NCBI RefSeq assembly: GCF_000799465.1
Contig: NZ_JUGU01000001.1
Coordinates: 186,001 to 250,000 of the forward strand
Direction of reading: 5' to 3'
Origin: Psychroserpens sp. Hel_I_66
Lineage (GTDB): Bacteria; Bacteroidota; Bacteroidia; Flavobacteriales; Flavobacteriaceae
Length of the DNA: 64,000 bases
The translations under genes and the position numbers were made by a program. Within the stretch, counting starts at the first letter, position 1; every line of letters begins with the position of its first letter. The notes below the pieces were generated by a model that had not been told where the DNA came from, ran no database searches, and saw only the letters and a program-made list of their open reading frames with translations. Below are positions 51,490 to 61,769 of the stretch, piece by piece.

Positions 51490-52380
51490 ATGGCTTTTAA
51501 TGCATTCTCAGATTATTTATTGCTAGAAAAAAATTATTCTAAACTAACTTTGAGGGCTTATACTTCAGACTTAGAAGAATTTAGAAATTTCATTTCCGAA
51601 GAATTTAATACTGTTATTATTGATGATGTCAACTACCAACAAATAAGAAATTGGATAGTTCATCTCGTAGAAAAAGGAATTACAAACCGCAGCATCAATA
51701 GAAAAGTATCTTCACTTAACACATATTTCAAATTTCTAATAAAAACGAAGGATATTGAGGTTAACCCATTGTCAAAGCACAAAGCATTAAAGATCAGTAA
51801 GGAAGTACAAGTGCCATTTTCACAATCTGAAATGCAAGAAGCACTTGCCCAACTTGATTCTCAAACTGGTTTTGAAGCCATACGTAATAAACTCATCATA
51901 GAGTTGTTTTATGCTACAGGAATTCGTCGTATTGAACTTGTACAGCTAAAACTTACCGATGTTGATTTGTCAAATAAAACCTTAAAAGTATTAGGTAAGA
52001 GAAATAAGGAGCGATATATACCATTACTAGACTCTGTTATAGAGACAATAAAATCTTATTCTGAAGAAAGAAATAAACTTGAAATAATTAGTGATAAACC
52101 CTATTTGTTTTTAACAAAAAAAGGAGTTAAAATTTATGAAACTCTTGTTTACAGAATTATAAATAACTACTTTAGTAAGGTATCTTCAAAAGTAAAAAGA
52201 AGTCCGCATATATTAAGGCACTCATTTGCGACTCATTTACTTAATCAAGGTGCAAATTTAAATGCTGTAAAAGAACTTCTTGGTCATTCAAGCTTAGCAG
52301 CAACTCAAGTTTATACTCATAATAGTATTGCAGAGTTGAAAAAAGTGTATTCTAATACACATCCAAGAAGCAAAAATTAA
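51490..52380 (+). CDS. xerC: tyrosine recombinase, XerC/XerD type
   Basis: 296 residues, normal for Xer recombinases that resolve chromosome dimers at dif. An N-terminal SAM-like core-binding domain (FSDYLLLEKNYSKLTLRAY near 6) precedes the catalytic domain with Arg146 (ATGIRRIEL), His240 and Arg243 (HILRHSFATHLL), His266 (LGHSSLAATQVY) and the nucleophile Tyr275. It lies between rpsU and hpf, a housekeeping position, and is not linked to mobile DNA here. Whether it is XerC or XerD cannot be fixed by eye. Confidence 0.9.
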   Translation: MAFNAFSDYLLLEKNYSKLTLRAYTSDLEEFRNFISEEFNTVIIDDVNYQQIRNWIVHLVEKGITNRSINRKVSSLNTYFKFLIKTKDIEVNPLSKHKALKISKEVQVPFSQSEMQEALAQLDSQTGFEAIRNKLIIELFYATGIRRIELVQLKLTDVDLSNKTLKVLGKRNKERYIPLLDSVIETIKSYSEERNKLEIISDKPYLFLTKKGVKIYETLVYRIINNYFSKVSSKVKRSPHILRHSFATHLLNQGANLNAVKELLGHSSLAATQVYTHNSIAELKKVYSNTHPRSKN

Positions 52381-52408
52381 TTTTGTTTAACCAATAAAAA
52401 CAATACTT

Positions 52409-52711
52409 ATGAAAGTAAACACTCAATCTGTAAATTTCAACGCAGACAGAAAGCTAATTGATTTCATACAAAAAAGAATGGACAAATTAGATTTGTTCTA
52501 TGACAAGGTCATACAGTCTGATGTGTATTTAAAAGTAGAGAATACAAGTGATAAAGAAAATAAAATCTTTGAAGCTAGAGTAAAAGTACCAGGAGATAGT
52601 TTTATTGTAAAAAAGCAATGTAAGACCTTTGAAGAAGGAACGGATATGGCAGTTTCATCATTAGAAAGACAGCTAAAACGTAGAAAAGAGAAATTAAGAG
52701 CATATATGTGA
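52409..52711 (+). CDS. hpf: ribosome hibernation-promoting factor, short form
   Basis: 100 residues of the RaiA/HPF family (MKVNTQSVNFNADRKLIDFI near the start, then EEGTDMAVSSLERQLKRRKE). It lacks the C-terminal dimerisation domain of long HPF, as usual for short-form HPF/RaiA. It binds the 30S decoding region in starvation and stabilises idle ribosomes. It follows xerC by 28 bp. Confidence 0.93.
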   Translation: MKVNTQSVNFNADRKLIDFIQKRMDKLDLFYDKVIQSDVYLKVENTSDKENKIFEARVKVPGDSFIVKKQCKTFEEGTDMAVSSLERQLKRRKEKLRAYM

Positions 52712-52731
52712 TAAAATTTTTCAAAAAATGT

Positions 52732-52761
52732 TTTGAATAAATAAATAAATCTTTACATTTG
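52732..52761 (+). promoter_or_regulatory. promoter of the tRNA-tuf operon
   Basis: TTTG (52732-52735) and TACATTTG (52754-52761) are 18 nt apart, a good match to the Bacteroidota consensus. It lies about 50 bp before the first tRNA and 20 bp after the hpf stop. Confidence 0.75.
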
Positions 52762-52812
52762 CAGTCCGTTAGAAATAGCGGGCTTTTTTTATAGCGAAAA
52801 AGTTATAGAAAA

Positions 52813-52886
52813 GCCGATGTAGCTCAGCTGGCTAGAGCAGCTGATTTGTAATCAGCAGGTCGTGGGTTCGAGTCCCTCCATCGGCT
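52813..52886 (+). tRNA. tRNA-Thr (anticodon TGT)
   Basis: 74 nt. The acceptor arms GCCGATG and CATCGGC pair, the anticodon stem CTGAT / ATCAG encloses TTGTA with TGT, and the T-loop GGTTCGAGTCC is standard. No CCA is encoded. It is first in the Thr-Tyr-Gly-Thr-tuf series. Confidence 0.97.
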
Positions 52887-52934
52887 CAAAAAAAGTCTAA
52901 GAAAATAATTTTTTAGCAAAAGTTCTTTAAAATT

Positions 52935-53016
<82 letters not shown>

Positions 53017-53115
53017 CAAATAATTTCTAATAAGTAATTATCAAAAGTTTGCTTTTGTAAAATTGCGTTAGAAATCATATTGAAACCTTCAACTATTAGC
53101 GTGGTTGTGAATAAT

Positions 53116-53188
53116 GCGAGAGTAGCTCAGTTGGTAGAGCGTCAGCCTTCCAAGCTGAATGTCGCCGGTTCGAACCCGGTCTCTCGCT
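53116..53188 (+). tRNA. tRNA-Gly (anticodon TCC)
   Basis: 73 nt. The acceptor GCGAGAG pairs with CTCTCGC, the anticodon loop CTTCCAA holds TCC, and the T-arm is CCGGTTCGAACCCGG. About 100 bp of AT-rich spacer separates it from tRNA-Tyr. Confidence 0.97.
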
Positions 53189-53261
53189 CTAAATCAAATC
53201 AAATTTTTGAAATGATTTGATTCTATAGTAAACGTTTCTGTTTAAGATAACAACCTTTTAA

Positions 53262-53333
53262 GCCGGTGTAGCTCAGGGGTAGAGCGTTTCCTTGGTAAGG
53301 AAGAGGTCACGAGTTCAATTCTCGTCATTGGCT
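53262..53333 (+). tRNA. tRNA-Thr (anticodon GGT)
   Basis: 72 nt. The acceptor GCCGGTG pairs with CATTGGC (with one G-U pair), and the anticodon loop TTGGTAA holds GGT. A run of 12 T residues starts 2 nt after its 3' end and may give partial termination before tuf. Confidence 0.95.
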
Positions 53334-53398
53334 CTTTTTTTTTTTTAGAATAAATAAAAATTGAACATTAATATAAATTAAGATTAAATAAATTAAAC

Positions 53399-54586
53399 AT
53401 GGCAAAGGCAACTTTCGATCGTTCAAAACCACACCTTAACATAGGTACTATTGGACACGTAGATCACGGTAAAACAACTTTAACTGCTGCTATTACTAAA
53501 GTATTAGCTGATGCAGGTTTATCTGAAGCAAGATCATTCGATCAAATTGATAACGCTCCAGAAGAAAAAGAAAGAGGTATCACAATTAATACATCACACG
53601 TTGAATATGCAACAGCAAATCGTCATTACGCTCACGTTGACTGTCCAGGTCACGCCGATTACGTAAAGAACATGGTTACTGGTGCTGCTCAAATGGATGG
53701 TGCGATCCTAGTGGTAGCTGCTACAGATGGTCCAATGCCACAAACTCGTGAGCATATCCTTTTAGGACGTCAGGTTGGTATTCCAAGAATTGTTGTATTC
53801 ATGAATAAAGTGGATATGGTTGATGATGAGGAATTACTAGAATTAGTAGAAATGGAAATTAGAGATTTATTATCTTTCTATGAATATGATGGTGATAATG
53901 GACCTGTAATTGCTGGTTCTGCTTTAGGAGCACTTAACGGTGAACAAAAGTGGGTTGATACAGTAATGGAATTGATGGAAGCTGTTGATAACTGGATTGA
54001 AGAGCCTGTTCGTGATATGGATAAGCCTTTCTTAATGCCAATTGAAGATGTATTCTCAATTACTGGTCGTGGAACTGTTGCTACAGGTCGTATTGAAACA
54101 GGAGTTGCTAATACAGGTGATCCAGTTGAGATCATTGGTATGGGTGCTGAAAAATTAAACTCTACTATAACAGGTATTGAAATGTTCCGTCAAATCCTTA
54201 ACAGGGGTGAGGCTGGAGATAATGCTGGTATCCTATTAAGAGGTATTGAGAAGTCTCAAATCTCTAGAGGTATGGTAATTACTAAGCCAGGATCTGTAAC
54301 ACCACACGCTAAATTTAAAGCTGAGGTTTATATCCTTAAAAAAGAAGAAGGTGGACGTCATACTCCATTTCATAACAACTACCGTCCACAGTTTTACGTT
54401 CGTACAACTGACGTAACTGGAAACATTATGCTTCCTGATGGAGTTGAAATGGTAATGCCTGGAGATAACCTTACTATTACTGTTGATTTAATCCAACCAA
54501 TTGCAATGAACGTAGGGTTACGTTTTGCAATCCGTGAAGGAGGTAGAACAGTAGGTGCTGGTCAGGTTACTGAAATTTTAGACTAA
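53399..54586 (+). CDS. tuf: elongation factor Tu
   Basis: 395 residues. The P-loop GHVDHGKTT (residues 19-27), [12 protein letters not shown] near 80, NKVDMVDD near 135 and the C-terminal beta domains are all intact. The GTPase delivers aminoacyl-tRNA to the ribosome. It lies in the tRNA series between tRNA-Thr and tRNA-Trp, as in many bacteria. Confidence 0.99.
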   Translation: MAKATFDRSKPHLNIGTIGHVDHGKTTLTAAITKVLADAGLSEARSFDQIDNAPEEKERGITINTSHVEYATANRHYAHVDCPGHADYVKNMVTGAAQMDGAILVVAATDGPMPQTREHILLGRQVGIPRIVVFMNKVDMVDDEELLELVEMEIRDLLSFYEYDGDNGPVIAGSALGALNGEQKWVDTVMELMEAVDNWIEEPVRDMDKPFLMPIEDVFSITGRGTVATGRIETGVANTGDPVEIIGMGAEKLNSTITGIEMFRQILNRGEAGDNAGILLRGIEKSQISRGMVITKPGSVTPHAKFKAEVYILKKEEGGRHTPFHNNYRPQFYVRTTDVTGNIMLPDGVEMVMPGDNLTITVDLIQPIAMNVGLRFAIREGGRTVGAGQVTEILD

Positions 54587-54610
54587 ATATTTAGAATATA
54601 AATATGGATT

Positions 54611-54637
54611 AAGGTGTTCGTCAAAGGCGAACGCCTT
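54611..54637 (+). terminator. hairpin after tuf
   Basis: AAGGTGTTCG pairs with CGAACGCCTT (one G-U) around TCAAAGG. No long T-run follows, so it may be a weak terminator or a processing site before tRNA-Trp. Confidence 0.6.
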
Positions 54638-54648
54638 GATTTATATTT

Positions 54649-54721
54649 ACGGGTTTAGCTCAGTTGGTAGAGCACTGGTCTCCAAAACCAGGTGTCGGGA
54701 GTTCGAGTCTCTCAACCCGTG
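54649..54721 (+). tRNA. tRNA-Trp (anticodon CCA)
   Basis: 73 nt. The acceptor ACGGGTT pairs with AACCCGT, the anticodon loop TCTCCAAAA holds CCA, and discriminator G is standard for tRNA-Trp. Located between tuf and secE. Confidence 0.97.
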
Positions 54722-54806
54722 CAAAAGTATAATTGAGGTTAAGATTATTAATCTTTTAATAAAGTTTACACTAAGCAAAGCAAAGTGTTTTTAATATAAA
54801 AATCAA

Positions 54807-54998
54807 ATGGCAGGAATTATTAATTACATAAAAGAATCTTTTGACGAGTTAAGAAACAACGTGTCATGGCCAACATTGGCCGAAGCACAAAGTTTAACTG
54901 TATTGGTTGCTGTATTTTCAATAATATTCTCATTGGCTATTTGGGGAGTTGATACTGTTTTTAGTAAAGTGATTAAGGCTTACTTTAATTTAATGTAA
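54807..54998 (+). CDS. secE: preprotein translocase subunit SecE
   Basis: 63 residues. A short amphipathic start (IINYIKESFDELRNNVSWPT) is followed by one membrane helix (LTVLVAVFSIIFSLAIWGV). This is the single-spanning short SecE of most bacteria, the essential clamp of SecY. It lies in the conserved order tRNA-Trp, secE, nusG. Confidence 0.95.
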   Translation: MAGIINYIKESFDELRNNVSWPTLAEAQSLTVLVAVFSIIFSLAIWGVDTVFSKVIKAYFNLM

Positions 54999-55015
54999 CT
55001 AAAACAATACAGATA

Positions 55016-55576
55016 ATGTCTGAAACTAGTGTAAATAAAAAATGGTATGTTGTTAGGGCTGTAAGTGGTCAGGAAAACAAAATCAAAACGTATATCGAGA
55101 ATGAAATTTCTAGATTAGGTTTAGAAGATTTTGTGGATCAAGTATTGGTTCCAACAGAAAAAGTTATCCAAATTCGTAATGGTAAGAAGATAAATAAAGA
55201 ACGTGTTTATTTTCCTGGTTATATTATGATTCAGGCAAACTTAAGTGGAGAAATTCCCCATATTATCAAATCTATTACAAATGTAATTGGTTTTTTAGGA
55301 GAAACAAAAGGAGGAGATCCTGTTCCGTTAAGACAATCTGAAGTAAACAGGATGTTAGGTAAAGTAGATGAATTATCTGTAGATGCCGATTCTAATATGG
55401 CAATACCTTATACGATTGGTGAGACAGTTAAAGTAATAGATGGACCTTTTAATGGCTTTGATGGTACTGTCGAAAAGATAAATGAAGAAAAGCGTAAACT
55501 TGAAGTAATGGTTAAGATCTTCGGAAGAAAAACTCCATTAGAGTTAAGTTATATGCAAGTTGATAAAGTAAAATAA
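55016..55576 (+). CDS. nusG: transcription termination/antitermination factor NusG
   Basis: 186 residues. The NGN domain begins KKWYVVRAVSGQENKIKTYI near 8, with RVYFPGYIMIQ near 62, and a KOW domain with GETVKVIDGPFNGFDGTVEK lies near 140. It binds RNA polymerase and links it to Rho or the ribosome. It begins 17 bp after secE and precedes rplK by 70 bp. Confidence 0.98.
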   Translation: MSETSVNKKWYVVRAVSGQENKIKTYIENEISRLGLEDFVDQVLVPTEKVIQIRNGKKINKERVYFPGYIMIQANLSGEIPHIIKSITNVIGFLGETKGGDPVPLRQSEVNRMLGKVDELSVDADSNMAIPYTIGETVKVIDGPFNGFDGTVEKINEEKRKLEVMVKIFGRKTPLELSYMQVDKVK

Positions 55577-55646
55577 TTGTTACATATATAGATAGTATTT
55601 CTTTTTGCTTCCATATTGAAAGAGATACAAAACTAAAAATTTAAAA

Positions 55647-56087
55647 ATGGCAAAAGAATTAGGTAAAGTAGTTAAATTACAAGTAAGGGGAGGTGCAGCG
55701 AATCCGTCGCCACCGGTTGGACCCGCTTTAGGAGCTGCTGGAGTTAATATCATGGAATTCTGTAAGCAATTCAACGCTAGAACGCAGGATAAACCTGGTA
55801 AAGTTCTTCCGGTTGTAATATCAGTTTACAAAGACAAGTCTTTCGACTTTGTTATTAAAACTCCTCCAGCTGCAGTACAATTATTGGAAGCAGCCAAAGT
55901 AAAAAAAGGATCTGGTGAACCGAACAGGAAAAAAATAGCAAAAGTAACTTGGGATCAAGTGAAAGCTATTGCAGAAGATAAAATGGTTGATTTAAATGCT
56001 TTTGAAATCGATTCAGCTATGAAAATGGTTGCAGGAACAGCAAGATCAATGGGAATCACAGTTAAAGGTGGAGAAGCACCTAACTAA
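55647..56087 (+). CDS. rplK: 50S ribosomal protein uL11
   Basis: 146 residues. It opens [20 protein letters not shown] and keeps [20 protein letters not shown] near 22 and the C-terminal rRNA-binding domain ([11 protein letters not shown]). It forms the stalk base where GTPase factors act. First of the rplKAJL-rpoBC series. Confidence 0.98.
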   Translation: MAKELGKVVKLQVRGGAANPSPPVGPALGAAGVNIMEFCKQFNARTQDKPGKVLPVVISVYKDKSFDFVIKTPPAAVQLLEAAKVKKGSGEPNRKKIAKVTWDQVKAIAEDKMVDLNAFEIDSAMKMVAGTARSMGITVKGGEAPN

Positions 56088-56099
56088 AAAATTTTTGAA

Positions 56100-56786
56100 A
56101 TGGCAATTACAAAAAACAAAAAAGAAGCTCAAGCTAAAGTAGAGAAGAATAAACTATATTCTCTTGAAGAAGCTTCAGCATTATTAAAAGATATTACCTA
56201 TACAAAGTTTGATGCCTCTGTTGATTTAGCAGTAAGGTTGGGGGTTGATCCTCGTAAAGCAAATCAAATGGTAAGAGGCGTAGTGTCTCTTCCACACGGT
56301 ACAGGTAAAGACATGAAAGTTCTAGCATTAGTTACTCCAGATAAAGAGGAAGAAGCTAAAGCTGCAGGAGCTGATTATGTAGGACTAGATGAATACCTCG
56401 AAAAAATTAAAAATGGTTGGACAGACGTTGACGTTATCGTTACTATGCCAGCTATCATGGGTAAATTAGGTCCATTAGGTAGAGTGTTAGGACCAAGAGG
56501 TCTTATGCCAAACCCAAAGACGGGAACAGTTACTATGGATGTTGCTAAAGCAGTTGCTGAAGTTAAAGCTGGTAAAATTGATTTTAAAGTTGATAAAACG
56601 GGAATTATTCATGCTCCAATAGGTAAAGCATCATTTAGTGCTGATAAACTAAAAGAAAATGCATTGGAACTTTTAACTACTTTAAACAAATTGAAACCGA
56701 CTGCTTCAAAAGGTATTTACATGAAAAGTATTTACATGTCTAGTACAATGAGCCCGAGTATAGCAATTGATCCAAAATTCGCATAA
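56100..56786 (+). CDS. rplA: 50S ribosomal protein uL1
   Basis: 228 residues with [20 protein letters not shown] near 38 and the RNA-binding [20 protein letters not shown] near 125. It forms the mobile L1 stalk and in many bacteria represses its own operon by binding the mRNA. Twelve bp after rplK. Confidence 0.98.
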   Translation: MAITKNKKEAQAKVEKNKLYSLEEASALLKDITYTKFDASVDLAVRLGVDPRKANQMVRGVVSLPHGTGKDMKVLALVTPDKEEEAKAAGADYVGLDEYLEKIKNGWTDVDVIVTMPAIMGKLGPLGRVLGPRGLMPNPKTGTVTMDVAKAVAEVKAGKIDFKVDKTGIIHAPIGKASFSADKLKENALELLTTLNKLKPTASKGIYMKSIYMSSTMSPSIAIDPKFA

Positions 56787-56806
56787 GTAGTTAAATCTTT
56801 ATTATT

Positions 56807-57328
56807 ATGACAAGACAAGAAAAATCACAAGTAATTGAAGAGTTAACTGCTCAACTAGCAGATAATCCAAATATTTATATAGCAGATATCTCTGGACTAA
56901 ATGCAGGTAACACTTCAGATTTGCGTCGTGCTTGTTACAAAGCAAACGTAAAATTAAATGTAGTAAAAAATACATTATTAACTAAAGCTATGGAGGCTTC
57001 AGAAAGAGATTTCGGAGCACTTCCAACAGTTTTAAAAGGTAATACCTCTGTAATGTATTCTGAAACTGGTAATGCTCCAGCTAAAGTTATTAAAAACTTC
57101 CGTAAAAAATCTGATAAGCCTTTGCTTAAAGGAGCCTTTATTGAAGAAGCAATATACATTGGTGACGACCAATTAGACATGTTAGTAGATATCAAGTCTA
57201 AAGAAGAAGTTATTGGAGATATTATTGGATTATTACAATCACCAGCTAAGAATGTTATTTCAGCCCTTAAGTCAGGCGGTAGCACAATAGCAGGTTTAAT
57301 CAAAACATTATCCGAAAAAGAAGGATAA
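56807..57328 (+). CDS. rplJ: 50S ribosomal protein uL10
   Basis: 173 residues with RQEKSQVIEELTAQLADNP at the start and LRRACYKANVKLNVVKNTLL near 38. It anchors bL12 dimers at the ribosomal stalk through its C-terminal helix. It begins only 20 bp after rplA, so the long L10 leader known from E. coli is absent here. Confidence 0.97.
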   Translation: MTRQEKSQVIEELTAQLADNPNIYIADISGLNAGNTSDLRRACYKANVKLNVVKNTLLTKAMEASERDFGALPTVLKGNTSVMYSETGNAPAKVIKNFRKKSDKPLLKGAFIEEAIYIGDDQLDMLVDIKSKEEVIGDIIGLLQSPAKNVISALKSGGSTIAGLIKTLSEKEG

Positions 57329-57387
57329 TCAAAAAAGTACGCACTTAAACAAATTATATTTTATTAAAATTATTAAAACGATAGAAA

Positions 57388-57762
57388 ATGGCAGATTTAA
57401 AAGATTTCGCAGAACAATTAGTTAATTTAACAGTAAAAGAAGTTAACGAATTAGCTACAATATTAAAAGATGAGTACGGTATCGAGCCTGCTGCTGCTGC
57501 AGTAGCTATGGCTGGTCCAGCTGCTGGTGGTGGTGACGCTGCTGAGGAGCAAACTGAATTTGATGTAATCTTAAAAGCAGCAGGTGGTTCTAAACTAGCT
57601 GTAGTAAAATTAGTTAAGGAATTAACTGGTTTAGGTTTAAAAGAAGCAAAAGGTTTAGTTGATGAAGCACCTAGCCCAATTAAAGAAGGTGTTACTAAAG
57701 ACGAAGCAGAAGCTCTAAAAGCTCAATTAGAAGAAGCTGGAGCAGAGGTTGAGCTTAAGTAA
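57388..57762 (+). CDS. rplL: 50S ribosomal protein bL12
   Basis: 124 residues. The N-terminal dimerisation helix region, an Ala/Gly-rich hinge ([20 protein letters not shown] near 37) and the C-terminal factor-binding domain ([20 protein letters not shown] near 60) are in the standard order. A strong hairpin follows before rpoB. Confidence 0.98.
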   Translation: MADLKDFAEQLVNLTVKEVNELATILKDEYGIEPAAAAVAMAGPAAGGGDAAEEQTEFDVILKAAGGSKLAVVKLVKELTGLGLKEAKGLVDEAPSPIKEGVTKDEAEALKAQLEEAGAEVELK

Positions 57763-57784
57763 GCTTGCCTAACCTACAAATTTT

Positions 57785-57822
57785 GGTTTAGGTCTTTCGA
57801 TATGCTCGAAAAGACCTAAACC
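57785..57822 (+). terminator. attenuator hairpin between rplL and rpoB
   Basis: GGTTTAGGTCTTTCGA pairs with TCGAAAAGACCTAAACC, leaving a single bulged A and a small loop, followed by CTTTTG. A partial terminator here would lower rpoBC relative to the ribosomal genes, as is known between rplL and rpoB in E. coli. Confidence 0.75.
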
Positions 57823-57886
57823 CTTTTGTGTATAGAATAGTATACAAATAAACTAGTTATTTTTTTAATCAAAATCTCGTTCATCG

Positions 57887-60800
57887 ATGTTAGCAAATAA
57901 AGCTGAAAGATTAAATTTCTCTTCCATAGTAAACAAAACTGAATATCCAGATTTCTTGGATATTCAAATTAAATCCTTTCAGGATTTTTTCCAGTTAGAG
58001 ACAAAATCAGATCAAAGAGGAAATGAAGGTCTATACAATACCTTCATGGAAAACTTTCCAATTACAGATACGCGTAATCAATTCGTATTAGAATTTCTGG
58101 ATTATTTTATTGATCCACCAAGATATTCGATTGAAGAATGTATCGAAAGAGGACTTACTTACAGTGTGCCCTTAAAAGCACGTTTAAAACTTTATTGTAC
58201 AGATCCAGAACATGAAGACTTCGAGACAATTGTTCAGGATGTATATTTAGGGACCATTCCTTATATGACACCTAGCGGAACTTTCTGTATCAATGGTGCA
58301 GAACGTGTAGTAGTATCTCAATTACATAGATCTCCCGGTGTATTCTTTAGTCAATCATTTCACGCAAATGGTACTAAACTATATTCAGCGAGAGTAATTC
58401 CTTTTAAAGGATCATGGATTGAGTTTGCTACAGATATCAATCAAGTAATGTACGCTTACATTGATAGAAAGAAAAAATTACCTGTAACAACATTATTTAG
58501 AGCTATCGGTTTTGAGCGCGATAAAGATATCCTAGAGATTTTTGATCTAGCTGAAGAGGTTAAAGTATCAAAATCTGGACTTAAAAAAGTTATCGATCGT
58601 AAGCTTGCAGCACGTGTATTAAATACATGGCATGAAGATTTCGTAGATGAAGATACTGGAGAAGTAGTATCTATAGAGCGTAACGAAATTGTATTAGATC
58701 GTGACACTGTTATAGACAAAGATAATATTGAAGAAATCCTTGAAGCTGGAGTAAAAACTATTTTATTGCACAAAGAAACATCTCAACAAGGAGATTACGC
58801 AATTATTCACAATACATTACAAAAAGATCCAACAAATTCTGAAAAAGAAGCTGTTGAGCACATCTACCGTCAATTACGTAATGCTGAGCCGCCAGATGAG
58901 GAGACAGCAAGAGGTATCATTGATAAATTATTCTTTTCAGACCAACGTTACTCTTTAGGAGAAGTAGGTCGTTATAGAATGAACAAAAAATTACAATTGG
59001 ATATTGGCATGGATAAGCAAGTGCTTACCAAAGAAGATATCATAACAATTATAAAATATTTAATTGAGCTAATCAACTCTAAAGCAGAGATCGATGATAT
59101 TGACCACTTATCTAACCGTCGTGTTAGAACTGTTGGTGAGCAATTGTCATCTCAGTTTGGTGTTGGATTAGCACGTATGGCTCGTACCATTCGTGAGCGT
59201 ATGAACGTTCGTGATAACGAAGTGTTTACACCAATAGATTTAATTAACGCTAAGACATTGTCTTCGGTTATTAATTCTTTCTTCGGAACAAACCAATTAT
59301 CTCAATTTATGGATCAAACCAATCCATTAGCAGAGATTACACACAAACGTCGTCTATCAGCTTTAGGACCTGGAGGTTTATCCAGAGAAAGAGCAGGTTT
59401 CGAGGTACGTGATGTTCACTATACTCACTATGGAAGACTTTGTCCAATCGAAACTCCTGAGGGACCAAACATTGGATTAATTTCATCTTTATCAGTTTTT
59501 GCAAAAGTAAATTCAATGGGATTCATTGAAACACCTTATAGAAAAGTTGATAATGGAGTTGTAGATATCAAGAATATACCAACATACCTAAGTGCAGAGG
59601 AAGAAGAGAACATGTTAATTGCGCAAGCAAACATTAATGTTGATGAAAAAGGTAAAATCCTCGAAGATAAAATTATTGCACGTCAAGAAGGTGATTTTCC
59701 GGTTATTGATCCAGCAAATGTAAATTATACAGATGTTGCTCCAAACCAGATTGCATCTATTTCGGCATCTTTAATTCCGTTCTTAGAACATGATGATGCC
59801 AACCGTGCATTGATGGGATCTAACATGATGCGTCAGGCAGTACCTTTATTGCGTCCACAAGCACCAATCGTTGGTACAGGTCTTGAACGCCAGGTAGCTT
59901 CAGATTCTAGAGTATTGATTAATGCAGAAGGAAACGGAACTGTTGAGTATGTTGATGCCAATGAAATAACAATAAAATACGAACGATCGGAAGAAGCTGC
60001 AATGGTTAGTTTTGATAGTGATACCAAAACATATCCATTAGTTAAATTCCGTAAGACCAACCAAGGTACATCGATTAACCTAAAACCAATCGTTGAGAAA
60101 GGTGATAAAGTTAAAAAGGGACAAGTACTATGTCAAGGTTATGCTACTGAAAAAGGAGAGTTAGCATTGGGTCGTAACATGAAAGTGGCATTTATGCCAT
60201 GGAAAGGTTACAACTTTGAGGATGCTATTGTAATTTCAGAAAAAGTAGTTCGTGACGATATATTTACATCAATTCATATTGATGAATATTCATTAGAAGT
60301 TAGAGATACCAAATTAGGTAACGAAGAATTAACTAATGATATTCCTAACGTTTCAGAAGAGGCAACAAAAGACCTTGACGAAAACGGTATGATTAGAATT
60401 GGAGCAGAAATCAAACCAGGTGATATTCTTATTGGTAAGATTACGCCAAAAGGAGAATCTGATCCAACTCCAGAAGAAAAATTATTACGTGCTATCTTTG
60501 GTGATAAAGCAGGTGATGTAAAAGATGCATCTTTAAAAGCATCTCCATCATTACATGGTGTAGTTATTGAGAAAAAATTATTCTCAAGAGCCATTAAAGA
60601 TAAACGTAAGAGAGCTAAAGATAAAGAAGATATTGAAGCATTAGAAAATATCTATTATAAGAAGTTTGATGATTTACAAGCTGTATTAGTTGATAAATTA
60701 TTTGCTCTTGTAAATGGTAAAACTGCTCAAGGTATCTATAATGACTTAGGTGAGGAAATCATTCCTAAAGGAAAGAAATATACACTTAAGATGTTAAATT

Positions 60801-61699
60801 CTGTAGATGATTATTCACATTTAACGTCAGGAACTTGGACAACAGATGATCATTTAAATGACTTGGTTGCAGACTTAGTTCACAACTACAAGATTAAAGA
60901 GAATGATTTACAAGGATCGTTACGTCGTGAGAAGTTTACAATTTCTGTTGGTGATGAGTTGCCAGCTGGTATCATCAAATTGGCTAAGGTTTATGTTGCT
61001 AAAAAACGTAAATTAAAAGTTGGTGATAAAATGGCAGGACGTCACGGTAACAAAGGTATTGTTGCTCGTATTGTTCGTCAAGAAGACATGCCTTTCTTAG
61101 AAGATGGAACTCCTGTTGATATTGTATTAAATCCATTAGGTGTACCATCTCGTATGAACATAGGTCAGATTTACGAAACTGTTCTTGGTTGGGCTGGACA
61201 AAAATTAGGTCGTACGTATGCAACACCAATTTTCGATGGTGCTACACTGGATCAAATCAACGAGTTTACTGATGAAGCTGGCGTGCCAAGATTTGGTCAT
61301 ACCTACCTTTATGATGGTGGAACTGGTGATCGTTTTGACCAACCGGCAACTGTTGGTGTCATTTACATGATCAAACTAGGTCACATGATTGATGATAAGA
61401 TGCACGCACGTTCAATAGGGCCGTACTCACTTATTACGCAACAACCTCTTGGTGGTAAAGCACAGTTTGGTGGTCAGCGTTTTGGAGAGATGGAAGTTTG
61501 GGCACTAGAGGCTTATGGAGCTTCAGCAACACTTCGTGAGATCTTAACAGTGAAATCTGATGATGTGATAGGTAGAGCTAAAACTTACGAAGCAATCGTA
61601 AAAGGAGAGCCAATGCCAGAACCAGGACTACCTGAATCTTTCAACGTACTTATGCACGAATTGAAAGGATTAGGATTAGATATTAGATTAGAAGAATAA
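57887..61699 (+). CDS. rpoB: RNA polymerase subunit beta
   Basis: 1270 residues, complete. It starts [20 protein letters not shown]. The rifampicin region [20 protein letters not shown] near residue 466 looks wild type ([11 protein letters not shown]), and the C-terminal [19 protein letters not shown] near 1205 is intact. It forms the catalytic core with beta-prime. Its codon use is free of the TTCCGNAG octamer apart from one site at 59281. Confidence 0.99.
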   Translation: MLANKAERLNFSSIVNKTEYPDFLDIQIKSFQDFFQLETKSDQRGNEGLYNTFMENFPITDTRNQFVLEFLDYFIDPPRYSIEECIERGLTYSVPLKARLKLYCTDPEHEDFETIVQDVYLGTIPYMTPSGTFCINGAERVVVSQLHRSPGVFFSQSFHANGTKLYSARVIPFKGSWIEFATDINQVMYAYIDRKKKLPVTTLFRAIGFERDKDILEIFDLAEEVKVSKSGLKKVIDRKLAARVLNTWHEDFVDEDTGEVVSIERNEIVLDRDTVIDKDNIEEILEAGVKTILLHKETSQQGDYAIIHNTLQKDPTNSEKEAVEHIYRQLRNAEPPDEETARGIIDKLFFSDQRYSLGEVGRYRMNKKLQLDIGMDKQVLTKEDIITIIKYLIELINSKAEIDDIDHLSNRRVRTVGEQLSSQFGVGLARMARTIRERMNVRDNEVFTPIDLINAKTLSSVINSFFGTNQLSQFMDQTNPLAEITHKRRLSALGPGGLSRERAGFEVRDVHYTHYGRLCPIETPEGPNIGLISSLSVFAKVNSMGFIETPYRKVDNGVVDIKNIPTYLSAEEEENMLIAQANINVDEKGKILEDKIIARQEGDFPVIDPANVNYTDVAPNQIASISASLIPFLEHDDANRALMGSNMMRQAVPLLRPQAPIVGTGLERQVASDSRVLINAEGNGTVEYVDANEITIKYERSEEAAMVSFDSDTKTYPLVKFRKTNQGTSINLKPIVEKGDKVKKGQVLCQGYATEKGELALGRNMKVAFMPWKGYNFEDAIVISEKVVRDDIFTSIHIDEYSLEVRDTKLGNEELTNDIPNVSEEATKDLDENGMIRIGAEIKPGDILIGKITPKGESDPTPEEKLLRAIFGDKAGDVKDASLKASPSLHGVVIEKKLFSRAIKDKRKRAKDKEDIEALENIYYKKFDDLQAVLVDKLFALVNGKTAQGIYNDLGEEIIPKGKKYTLKMLNSVDDYSHLTSGTWTTDDHLNDLVADLVHNYKIKENDLQGSLRREKFTISVGDELPAGIIKLAKVYVAKKRKLKVGDKMAGRHGNKGIVARIVRQEDMPFLEDGTPVDIVLNPLGVPSRMNIGQIYETVLGWAGQKLGRTYATPIFDGATLDQINEFTDEAGVPRFGHTYLYDGGTGDRFDQPATVGVIYMIKLGHMIDDKMHARSIGPYSLITQQPLGGKAQFGGQRFGEMEVWALEAYGASATLREILTVKSDDVIGRAKTYEAIVKGEPMPEPGLPESFNVLMHELKGLGLDIRLEE

Positions 61700-61710
61700 A
61701 AATAGTCAGT

Positions 61711-61753
61711 AGTCTTTAGTCGGTAGAGTTTTATCGACTAGAGACTAAAGACT
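61711..61753. repeat. hairpin with CTAAAGA heptamer between rpoB and rpoC
   Basis: AGTCTTTAGTC (61711-61721) and GACTAAAGACT (61743-61753) are perfect 11-bp arms around a 21-nt loop, 17 bp before rpoC. The right arm contains CTAAAGA, the unit of the minisatellite at 19398-19459. No T-run follows, so it is more likely an RNA-processing or recombination trace than a terminator. Confidence 0.75.
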
Positions 61754-61769
61754 CAAGACTATAAAGAAA

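Noticed and set aside
51490..52380. Tyrosine recombinase as the integrase of the cassette-like region
   Set aside because: Its length and catalytic residues are those of housekeeping XerC/XerD, it sits between rpsU and hpf, and it is 10 kb from the cassette-like genes. Nothing shows the extra domain of integron integrases.
53334..53345. Run of 12 T after tRNA-Thr(GGT) as a full terminator
   Set aside because: No separate stem precedes it apart from the tRNA itself, and tuf follows closely without a clear promoter, so complete termination is unlikely.
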